A stretch of 6,182 nucleotides of DNA from DAOVQB01 sp023128935 (lineage in GTDB: Bacteria > Eisenbacteria > RBG-16-71-46 > CAIMUX01 > WJJG01), in assembly GCA_030628905.1 (NCBI GenBank), contig DAOVQB010000237.1, positions 1 to 6,182 of the forward strand, given 5' to 3'. A model generated the notes under the pieces. That model worked only from the letters and a program-made list of their open reading frames with translations, did not search any database and was not told the DNA's origin. How positions within the stretch are numbered: the first letter of the stretch is position 1; the number at the start of each line of letters is the position of its first letter. This document shows, in pieces, positions 1-4,147 of the stretch. The position numbers and the translations under genes were made by a program.

Positions 1-1
1 G

Positions 2-163
2 GAAATGGGTAGAGAACTCAACAGAGCGTTTGAGAAAAGGCAGCTAGGAGATTACGAACATACGTTCGTGATATCTAAAGAAGAAGCTGAGGAGCTGTTG
101 ATAAGTGGAAATAAGTTTGCAAAGAAAATAGTCCAGCGCTTAAAGGAGGAAAAGATCCCATGA
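2..163 (+). CDS. HEPN-domain protein, C-terminal part (5' end outside window)
   Basis: The reading frame is open from base 2 to the TGA at 161-163 and gives 53 residues. The tail reads MGRELNRAFEKRQLGDYEH and then VISKEEAEELLISGNKF, finishing with a basic amphipathic helix ending KEEKIP. The order 'R..GDY...F.ISKEEAEELL..G..F...I...L' is how HEPN/UPF0332 proteins usually end: a helix carrying a (D/E)Y pair, then a final helix starting S-x-E-E-A. In that family an Rx4-6H motif gives RNase activity or accepts AMP from a paired MNT nucleotidyltransferase. The motif would lie upstream, so activity cannot be judged here. No partner is visible downstream; an MNT gene, if present, would precede the window. 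A purine-rich tract (aaaggaggaaaag, 141-153) sits just before the stop, but no ORF follows at a suitable distance. The fold call is from pattern memory and is fairly firm. Confidence 0.72.
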   Translation, partial: EMGRELNRAFEKRQLGDYEHTFVISKEEAEELLISGNKFAKKIVQRLKEEKIP

Positions 164-412
164 ACTATACTGGGCCGGTCGAAGCGCCGCTCAGGGTACA
201 GTGAAGTAAAGAACCCCGTCCTCACTAAGATCTCACTGAAGCAAGGACCCTGCAACCTGAGGTGATGTTGGAACGCAAGGGCGAGTTGAAAGGATGTTTA
301 GCTCAAAGGGCGGATGATCTGAAGCATATGAACTGAGTAGAGCGTATGTGAGCGCAAACCCAGATCCAGGAGCACCAGAACCCAGACGCCTGATACACCG
401 TCAAGACCCTTG

Positions 413-428
413 GGAGACTAGGAGACTA
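413..428. repeat. 8-bp tandem duplication (ggagacta x2)
   Basis: The octamer ggagacta occurs twice head to tail at 413-420 and 421-428, with no mismatch. It could be slippage or a short target-site-like duplication with nothing left between the copies. No function is assigned. Confidence 0.6.
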
Positions 429-435
429 AGGGGTG

Positions 436-516
436 AGGCAAGACAAGTTTTGTCGCCTAAACAAGCGATCTGCTCCGTCTTTTGACGGGCGGAGCAGGTC
501 TGTGCAGCACTCGCTT
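436..516 (+). terminator. Tandem hairpins, possible terminator or structured RNA
   Basis: Two adjacent stem-loops are visible. The first pairs aggc (436-439) plus gacaa (442-446) with ttgtc (450-454) plus gcct (455-458), leaving an AA bulge and a GTT loop. The second pairs gatctgctccg (467-477) with cggagcaggtc (490-500), 11 bp with one wobble pair. It can alternatively be closed from outside by aagcga (463-468) with tcgctt (511-516), followed by a short T run (513-518, cttttat). The T run is short, so efficient intrinsic termination is uncertain. With no gene nearby, a structured RNA or a terminator for the upstream HEPN transcript are both possible. Confidence 0.4.
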
Positions 517-559
517 TTATGGATCTGCTTTAACTGTGGGAGGGCCATTGGTTGCGTTA

Positions 560-590
560 TTCACGTGAACGGTCATTGAATCACGTGAAC
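560..590. promoter_or_regulatory. Paired TCACGTGAAC direct repeats, operator-like
   Basis: The decamer tcacgtgaac occurs at 561-570 and 581-590, start to start exactly 20 bp, about two helical turns, so both copies face the same side of the DNA. Each is internally palindromic: ttcacgtgaa at 560-569 and tcacgtga at 581-588. This is the geometry expected of a dimeric regulator bound twice. No promoter or gene start lies close by, so the target gene is unknown and the site may be a relic or belong to an unrecognised transcript. Confidence 0.4.
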
Positions 591-673
591 TCGCCCCACA
601 TGCATCCGTCACCCTCAGACCGACAACAATGTCCTCTCCCTCACAACGGTCCGTTATCGGGGCGTAGTGAGTT

Positions 674-960
674 CCGAGGACACAATACCTATTTCTTCCT
701 AAGTTTTCGTCTTGGATGCCGTCTTTTCAGCGGTAGCCCTGTCAGCTTCTCACTTGCGGGGATGTAGCAAGATCCTCTCCGGATACTACATCCCCCATGC
801 CATGGTGCCATTCTGAAGAAAGAATGAAGCCTTTTCAAGCAAAACCCCTAAGAAGCGAGCAATCTACTGAACAGCAAAATAAGCATTATGTCCCCGAAAG
901 ACCTGCCCGAAGCTTCCTCTTGGATGTGCCTACAACCAAGAGATAAGTATGGTGTCCCCG
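674..960. mobile_element. MITE-like element with TGTCCCCGG-type inverted ends
   Basis: Three related copies of one end sequence are present. One is in inverted orientation at 674-695 (ccgaggacacaatacctat...), one degraded direct copy is at 878-897 (aataagcattatgtccccga), and one good copy is at 942-960 (gataagtatggtgtccccg). The reverse complement of the first matches the last at about 18 of 22 positions over slightly extended limits; the middle copy matches at about 16 of 22. I recall the 'AAGTATGGTGTCCCCGG' type of sequence as a common repeat near REP-associated (Y1/IS200-like) tyrosine transposases in proteobacterial genomes; that link is memory, not a search. The unit encodes no transposase and contains a strong central hairpin (758-795), so it would be non-autonomous. 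Its exact ends are uncertain. Confidence 0.45.
758..795. repeat. 10-bp perfect inverted repeat (cruciform/hairpin)
   Basis: The arms are ggggatgtag (758-767) and ctacatcccc (786-795), 10 bp without mismatch. A smaller inner stem, atcc (772-775) with ggat (781-784), lies in the loop. There is no T run on either side, so it is not an obvious terminator. It lies inside the MITE-like unit, where a central hairpin would be expected for a transposase-recognised REP-like structure. Confidence 0.6.
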
Positions 961-1082
961 GATCTGCCCCCTCCAATCTGGCCAGTATCTTGTACAATTC
1001 TGCGGGGCCACAGTCCTTCTTTTGAGGAGCGAAGGCATTTGATGGCCATGAGACCAGGTGATATACTTGGATCGTCTGTAAA

Positions 1083-1102
1083 TATATTTTGGGGTGGCCG
1101 CG
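1083..1102 (+). promoter_or_regulatory. -10-like hexamer and start region of the PIN gene
   Basis: TATATT (1083-1088) lies 14 bases before the ATG at 1103, with no clear -35 at 16-18 bp. A G-rich stretch ggggtgg (1091-1097) lies 5 bases before the same ATG and may act as a weak Shine-Dalgarno, though it is not a clean GGAGG. An in-frame GTG at 1094 would add three residues; transcription from TATATT would then make the mRNA essentially leaderless. I prefer ATG 1103 because of the G-rich stretch and because MSKK is a more usual N-terminus. Confidence 0.35.
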
Positions 1103-2338
1103 ATGAGTAAAAAGTCTCCGTTGCTGAAAGTTGTTTTTGACACAAGTGTCCTACACACGAACACGGCAAGCCAGCTGCTCTGCCACGCAGCCAAGGAGCT
1201 CGTCGAGCACAACTCCGGCCATCAAGATCTCATGATTAAGTGGATATTGCCAGCGGTTGTCGTAGGCGAGAGGCAGTATCAGATGACCAAAGCCGCGATC
1301 GAGAAACTGCCAGCTATGAGAGATCTCGAAGGACTTCTCCAGATATCAATTGGCGTCGATGCGAAGAACCTGTCATCGTTGGTAGAGACGATAACGAGCA
1401 AGCAGTTACATGAGCTGAACCTCGATGTGGAAGAGCTGAAGACAGAGAGCATCAACTGGAAGGAACTTGTCCATGCATCGATTTTCCGAGAACCTCCTTT
1501 TGGACCCAGCGATGCGGAAAAGGGGTTTCGGGATCGCTTGGTGCTGGAAACCTTCCTTCAGATACTCAAAGCATCTCCACGCACTCCTTCCGTTTGCACC
1601 GTTGTGCTAGTTGCGGGGGACAACCGGCTGCGTTTAGCAGCCGCTGCCAAGACTGAGTCGAAGCAGAACGCTCGAGTAGTTGAGAGCCTTGAGCTGTTGG
1701 AACAACTGATTAACACCTTGGTCGCTAACGTTACTGAGGAGTTTGTCAATAAGATCAGGGACAAAGCGGCAGAGTACTTCTCTAACAGCGAGACCACGGA
1801 GGGTCTCTACTATCGGGAGGACGTGAAGGACCGTATTAGCCGCAAGTTCAGTAGCGAGCTCACAGACGTTCCTGAAGGAGCCGATGTGACACGTGTGGAT
1901 TCTTGGACGATTGGCATGCCCCGTTTCCTCAAGAAGCAAGGGCAGCGGATATCTTGGAATACTTGTATCACAGCACACCGGGAGGCTCTCAAGCGCTACC
2001 CCCGCTCTGAGGCGCGCTATCCGCCGATGACCCCTAGTCAGTTAATACTTGGTGGTGCGTCGGGAGCCACCGACGATAGAGACATCTTATCGCCCACCAT
2101 GCGCTCGCTCCGATATCCGGATGTCTTCCTCGGCCCGATTAAAGCGGGGGATTTGGTTGTCCCACCCGGTCTCTTCCCGGATGCACTCTCTCTAGCTACG
2201 TACAAAGAAGCCCTCGTGTCAGAAGGCGAAACGAAATTTGACGTACTTTGGAGTGTGTCTGTGAGTAAAACCCGGCTCTCACTGAGTGGGGGATCAATTA
2301 ACGAGCTGCGTTTCGACGCTACAACTTGGCGCTACTGA
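1103..2338 (+). CDS. PIN-domain (DUF4935/PIN_12-like) ribonuclease with unknown C-terminal domain
   Basis: This 411-aa cytoplasmic protein has no signal peptide or membrane segment. The N-terminal half carries the PIN acidic set: D13 in VVFDTSVLHT, E56 in ILPAVVVGERQ, D144 in the PPF...KGFRDRLVLE block, and D173 in VVLVAGDNRLR. The 'PF..sdaekGFRDr' segment is characteristic of the DUF4935/PIN_12 branch, whose members are metal-dependent RNases found in toxin and defence contexts. Residues from about 200 to 411 form a second domain I do not recognise. It has a conserved-looking patch around W268 (SWTIGMPRFL) and a final beta-type block (FDVLWSVSV ... TTWRY) around W383; it may bind RNA or a trigger. 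The gene is longer than a stand-alone PIN toxin (about 130-150 aa), and no small antitoxin ORF lies beside it, so autonomous control or an intramolecular brake is more likely than a VapBC pair. A diverged hairpin repeat starts 28 bases after the stop and recurs after the next gene. The PIN call is strong; target and role are inferred. Confidence 0.82.
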   Translation: MSKKSPLLKVVFDTSVLHTNTASQLLCHAAKELVEHNSGHQDLMIKWILPAVVVGERQYQMTKAAIEKLPAMRDLEGLLQISIGVDAKNLSSLVETITSKQLHELNLDVEELKTESINWKELVHASIFREPPFGPSDAEKGFRDRLVLETFLQILKASPRTPSVCTVVLVAGDNRLRLAAAAKTESKQNARVVESLELLEQLINTLVANVTEEFVNKIRDKAAEYFSNSETTEGLYYREDVKDRISRKFSSELTDVPEGADVTRVDSWTIGMPRFLKKQGQRISWNTCITAHREALKRYPRSEARYPPMTPSQLILGGASGATDDRDILSPTMRSLRYPDVFLGPIKAGDLVVPPGLFPDALSLATYKEALVSEGETKFDVLWSVSVSKTRLSLSGGSINELRFDATTWRY

Positions 2339-2366
2339 GCGGCTACCGCCAGATTGGACAAGTGGA

Positions 2367-2461
2367 GTACTTAGCGGAATCAAACCGAGAACCGATGGTG
2401 AAAAGTTCTCGGTATGGTGGGGGGGCAGGCGTGACCGAAGAACCGACCCCGATTAGGAGTG
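2367..2461 (+). repeat. Diverged hairpin repeat, copy A (after PIN gene)
   Basis: From 2367 to 2419 this matches 3251-3303 at about 46 of 53 positions. Both copies contain accgagaac paired to gttctcggt (2385-2393 with 2405-2413 in this copy, 9 perfect base pairs) around a purine-rich loop ending gaaaa. Similarity continues more weakly through an aaccg...gatt...aggagtg block ending at 2461. It starts 28 bases after the PIN stop codon. It could be a shared 3' untranslated hairpin, a recombination site flanking gene cassettes, or a remnant of a duplication. It lacks the RYYYAAC/GTTRRRY boxes expected of an integron attC site. Confidence 0.6.
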
Positions 2462-2825
2462 CACATTTCACTCCGCGAGCATTGGCGTTCCGAACAGTTT
2501 CACAGATATCATCAAGACTGCGCAGTAAAGTCAATTCCATCCCTTAGTCTCCTCCTCAACGCAAGATAAGTTGTCGGCAACCATAGCTATTCTCCAAGAA
2601 ACGCAATATACATGTCAAGCTATCGGCGGAACCTATATTGAGAAAGGGCAGCCAAGCAAAAGGATACCCAATCTATACGGAAGCCCCACGCCCGGAAATC
2701 TTGGAATGAGTGCCTCTTATCGGTTTCTTTGTCCTGCAACAGAGGAAGCCTCCCGTTGCAACAAAAGGCATTCATGGTTGCGGAACTGGTCGCTCGATCA
2801 AATGAGAAACCTGTGAATAGCCTCT

Positions 2826-2860
2826 GGATGGAAGGCCTTTTTTTCATCAAGCCTTCATCC
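2826..2860 (+). terminator. Bulged hairpin and T7 run upstream of the 88-aa gene
   Basis: ggatg (2826-2830) and aaggc (2832-2836) pair with gccttcatcc (2851-2860), leaving one bulged G. The run of seven T (2838-2844) lies in the loop rather than after the stem. An alternative weak stem, gcct (2820-2823) with aggc (2833-2836), is followed by the T7 and would be a more conventional but feeble terminator. Either could insulate the downstream promoter from read-through. Confidence 0.35.
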
Positions 2861-2863
2861 AGC

Positions 2864-2898
2864 TGTGTATACAACACACGGGACTAACGTGCTATACT
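2864..2898 (+). promoter_or_regulatory. Promoter of the 88-aa gene, overlapping an inverted repeat
   Basis: TATACT (2893-2898) is a near-consensus -10. The best-placed -35 (2870-2875, tacaac, 17-bp spacer) is poor. Overlapping it is an inverted repeat, tgtgt (2864-2868) and acaca (2874-2878), which could be an operator or activator site compensating for the weak -35. Only 9 bases separate the -10 from the ATG at 2908, so the predicted transcription start falls within a few bases of the start codon. No Shine-Dalgarno is visible, which fits leaderless translation. Confidence 0.5.
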
Positions 2899-2907
2899 GA
2901 TTACGGT

Positions 2908-3174
2908 ATGCCTAAGAAAATCTGGAACGTGGTAGTGGCCGATGAGCCTCACGAGATCAAGGTAAAGTCAAGTTCATGGACTGGAGTCGGGGAAGTGTTC
3001 GTTGACGGCAGAGTGGTGGATGCCTGGGGGCCTAGCTTCACTGGCGGAGGTGCAAGAAGTTTTAAGGTTGGAAGCAAGGACGCTATCCTGCAAAGCACCG
3101 CTCTGTCTTACGCTCTCTACGTGAACGGTCAGAAGATAAGACCTGGAGCTAAACGAAAGACTGTCATTAAGTAG
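2908..3174 (+). CDS. Small FAIM1-like beta-domain protein
   Basis: This is an 88-aa protein, basic at the C-terminus (GAKRKTVIK), without a signal peptide or membrane segment. Alternating hydrophobic strands are visible: IWNVVV (5-10), HEIKVK (15-20), GEVFVDGRVVDAW (28-40), SFKVGSKDAILQ (51-62) and YALYVNGQKI (68-77). The pattern 'W.V.v....H.i......G...v.VDG..v......F.vG...a.l.......y.LyvnG' resembles one repeat of the FAIM1 fold (Fas apoptotic inhibitory molecule), an all-beta module that also occurs in some bacterial small proteins of unknown role. No catalytic residues stand out, so a binding or chaperone-like role is more plausible than an enzyme; this is inference. The ATG at 2908 is preferred because it sits right behind TATACT. 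It has its own promoter, a hairpin and a repeat on its 3' side, and no co-transcribed neighbour. The reading frame looks real; the family call is moderate. Confidence 0.65.
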   Translation: MPKKIWNVVVADEPHEIKVKSSSWTGVGEVFVDGRVVDAWGPSFTGGGARSFKVGSKDAILQSTALSYALYVNGQKIRPGAKRKTVIK

Positions 3175-3188
3175 GCTCTCTCGGATGT

Positions 3189-3221
3189 CACCGAAACGCT
3201 CATCACTGCGGAGCTTCGGTG
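3189..3221 (+). terminator. Hairpin just downstream of the 88-aa gene
   Basis: caccgaa (3189-3195) pairs with ttcggtg (3215-3221), and gctc (3198-3201) pairs with gagc (3211-3214). This gives an 11-bp stem interrupted by a two-base bulge (AC) on one side, with a 9-base loop. It begins 15 bases after the stop codon, in position for a 3' end structure, but no T run follows. It may stabilise the mRNA 3' end or terminate with help from a factor. Confidence 0.4.
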
Positions 3222-3250
3222 GCTTAGCATGGCGACCAGTCCCCTTATAT

Positions 3251-3366
3251 GTACTCAGCGCAATCGAACCGAGAACCGACGTTGAAAAGTTCTTGGTACG
3301 GTGAATGGAAGACTCAGGGGTGCCTGGAAGGACTCGAACCAACCGCCCTATGATTGCATCAGGAGT
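3251..3366 (+). repeat. Diverged hairpin repeat, copy B (after 88-aa gene)
   Basis: This is the partner of the repeat at 2367. Its hairpin accgagaac (3269-3277) with gttcttggt (3289-3297) keeps pairing because the one change in the arm (c to t) gives a G-U wobble, as expected if the structure matters in RNA. After 3303 the two copies diverge and have different lengths, then share aaccg...gatt...aggagtg near 3340-3366. A partial echo, gaacgttctcggta, occurs near 3988-4000. Confidence 0.6.
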
Positions 3367-3448
3367 GTGTCCTCAGGCCGAGCAGATACCTCACTATGAA
3401 CACGCGAACAGGGAGGTTCTCTTGTAGTCCTGTGGGCTCCTGTCGGAA

Positions 3449-3459
3449 TCCGGCCACCA
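3449..3459 (+). repeat. 11-bp direct repeat tccggccacca (copy 1; copy 2 at 6167-6177)
   Basis: The word tccggccacca occurs at 3449-3459 and again at 6167-6177, after the nuclease-NACHT gene. The two copies bracket the pseudogene and the NACHT gene, about 2.7 kb. An exact 11-mer is short but unlikely by chance in a window this size. It could be a boundary of an inserted block or part of a dispersed repeat. Confidence 0.35.
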
Positions 3460-3461
3460 AA

Positions 3462-3590
3462 GTTCTCCAATCATTCACATCGACTCTCCCGCTCAGTAGG
3501 TGGCACTAAAGGGATGTAATCGTAGAGTGCGCTTCATGACCAGGTTTCATGTTCACGAGCAAGTCAGAACGAAGGTTCTCCAATCGTTCA
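3462..3590 (+). repeat. 16-bp direct repeat gttctccaatc(a/g)ttca, two copies
   Basis: The copies at 3462-3477 and 3575-3590 differ at one base and lie 113 bp apart. No gene lies between them. They may mark a short duplicated segment; the flanks do not obviously match. Confidence 0.5.
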
Positions 3591-3717
3591 CCCAGGCTCC
3601 ACCACAACAGAGCCGAATCGCTCTGTCCAACTGGCTTTTCGCCGCTTCTCCACAACAGACTCAAGGTGTACGTATGGAGAACGGCGTTTCATCCCGGTGG
3701 GTAGTCCTACAAGTAGC

Positions 3718-3746
3718 TTGATAAATCCTCGGGCCGTAAGTATTCT
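3718..3746 (+). promoter_or_regulatory. sigma-70-type promoter ahead of the truncated nuclease/NTPase gene
   Basis: TTGATA (3718-3723) and TATTCT (3741-3746) are separated by exactly 17 bp, the best -35/-10 pair in the window. The predicted start of transcription (about 3753) is only a few bases from the ATG at 3756, and there is no Shine-Dalgarno. This gives independent support that the ATG at 3756 was once a genuine gene start and that the transcript was leaderless or nearly so. Confidence 0.55.
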
Positions 3747-3755
3747 CAGCCTAAG

Positions 3756-4001
3756 ATGAATCAGGGAATCTTCACGCTTTCTACGGAAGACTTGGGGCGG
3801 CTTGGCTCGACGGAGGCAGTGGATGCTTTTCGTGAGCTCCTGTGGACTGAAGCCACAGCGCTTTCAATCGCGAAGAACCTCAGTGATGTGCCTGTCTCGG
3901 TATCTGCGCGTATGTTGCATTGCAAGACCCGACCTCGTGCATGTGGGATCGAGCCCCCTAGTCTGGAGTTCGGGAAACTGGCTGTAGAACGTTCTCGGTA
4001 G
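3756..4001 (+). pseudogene. Truncated N-terminus of a nuclease/NTPase-type protein
   Basis: The frame starts MNQGIFTLSTEDLGRLG and continues STEAVDAFRELLWTEATAL, then IAKNLSDVPVSVSAR. The pattern 'L...DL..L....AV..FR.LLW.EA...gI.kn...VP..i.v' is what I recall at the N-terminus of large restriction-like or NTPase fusion proteins. There the next block is normally a DGGID-type nuclease core. Here homology seems to stop near residue 52 (about base 3911). The remaining 29 codons (MLHCKTRPRACGIEPP...) look like read-through of unrelated or shifted sequence before the TAG at 3999-4001. The 81-aa product would be far too short to function as the parent family does. A genuine small protein cannot be excluded. 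It lies 146 bp upstream of the intact nuclease-NACHT gene, suggesting replacement of one defence gene by another at the same spot. Confidence 0.5.
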
Positions 4002-4126
4002 CTCCTGCGTGGTGACGTTTCTCTTCATGAGCTCCGCCCGCCACCAGCTTGCACGTCGTGCGTCGTTGTTGTAGAACTCGCCGGTTTGCTCTGACCAAGG
4101 AGTTCCCTCCGTTCAGAGTCATTAGG

Positions 4127-4132
4127 TATAAT
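4127..4132 (+). promoter_or_regulatory. Consensus -10 TATAAT of the nuclease-NACHT gene
   Basis: TATAAT matches the sigma-70 -10 consensus exactly and lies 15 bases before the ATG at 4148. The -35 region at a 16-18 bp spacer (around 4103-4110, ttccctcc) is poor, so an activator may be needed or expression may be low. The predicted leader is about 8-10 nt with no Shine-Dalgarno (gcgtattaac precedes the ATG). Confidence 0.5.
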
Positions 4133-4147
4133 GGCTCGCGTATTAAC

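Larger units (their letters stand above)
164..1102. other. Long gene-less stretch with structured and repeat DNA
   Basis: No convincing coding region is seen on either strand. The short frames here (a 71-codon frame at 552-767 and two minus frames overlapping 886-1212) have unusual composition, no ribosome binding site and no family resemblance. What it does hold: a stretch at 164-435 with no hairpin strong enough to report; an 8-bp tandem duplication at 413-428; tandem hairpins at 436-516; paired CACGTG repeats at 560-590; a MITE-like inverted-repeat unit at 674-960; and the promoter region of the PIN gene near 1083. It reads as an accumulation site for small elements between two defence-type genes. 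Confidence 0.6.
2339..2907. other. Gene-less stretch between PIN gene and small FAIM-like gene
   Basis: No convincing gene is seen. Frames of 65 to 85 codons exist on both strands (for example 2571-2816 from a TTG), but they lack ribosome binding sites, have erratic composition and show no recognisable motif. The stretch holds a hairpin repeat also found downstream of the next gene (from 2367), a run of seven G (2419-2425), a 6-bp hairpin ggagtg/cactcc (2456-2474), a bulged hairpin with an internal T7 (2826-2860), and the promoter of the 88-aa gene. Confidence 0.55.
3175..3755. other. Gene-less stretch after the 88-aa gene
   Basis: No convincing gene is seen on either strand. The 73-codon frame at 3500-3721 and the minus frame at 2974-3342 look like chance frames. 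The stretch carries a hairpin just after the stop codon (3189-3221), copy B of the hairpin repeat (3251-3366), a T-arm-like word ggactcgaacc (3330-3340 on this strand) without the rest of a tRNA, a 16-bp direct repeat (3462-3477 and 3575-3590), an 11-bp word shared with the window's end (3449-3459), and a good promoter at 3718-3746. Confidence 0.55.

Noticed and set aside
886..1212. 108-codon minus-strand frame overlapping the PIN gene start
   Set aside because: It runs antisense through the PIN N-terminus and the TGTCCCCGG repeats. Its composition is unlike a real protein and it has no promoter or ribosome binding site.
2571..2816. 81-codon frame from a TTG in the gap after the PIN gene
   Set aside because: It has no ribosome binding site, an erratic residue pattern and no recognisable motif. 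It looks like a chance open frame.
2339..3350. Integron cassette array with attC sites after the PIN and 88-aa genes
   Set aside because: The repeated hairpins lack paired RYYYAAC and GTTRRRY core boxes, and no integrase is in the window.
3322..3395. tRNA-like sequence on the minus strand (the T-loop word ggttcgagtcc, reverse complement of 3330-3340)
   Set aside because: The T-stem has two mismatches, no 7-bp acceptor stem can be formed, the anticodon loop lacks the expected U33, and no CCA end is present. It could be a chance word or a very decayed tRNA fragment.
3500..3721. 73-codon plus-strand frame in the gap before the truncated nuclease gene
   Set aside because: It overlaps the 16-bp direct repeat and the -35 of the 3718 promoter, has no start signal and resembles no family.
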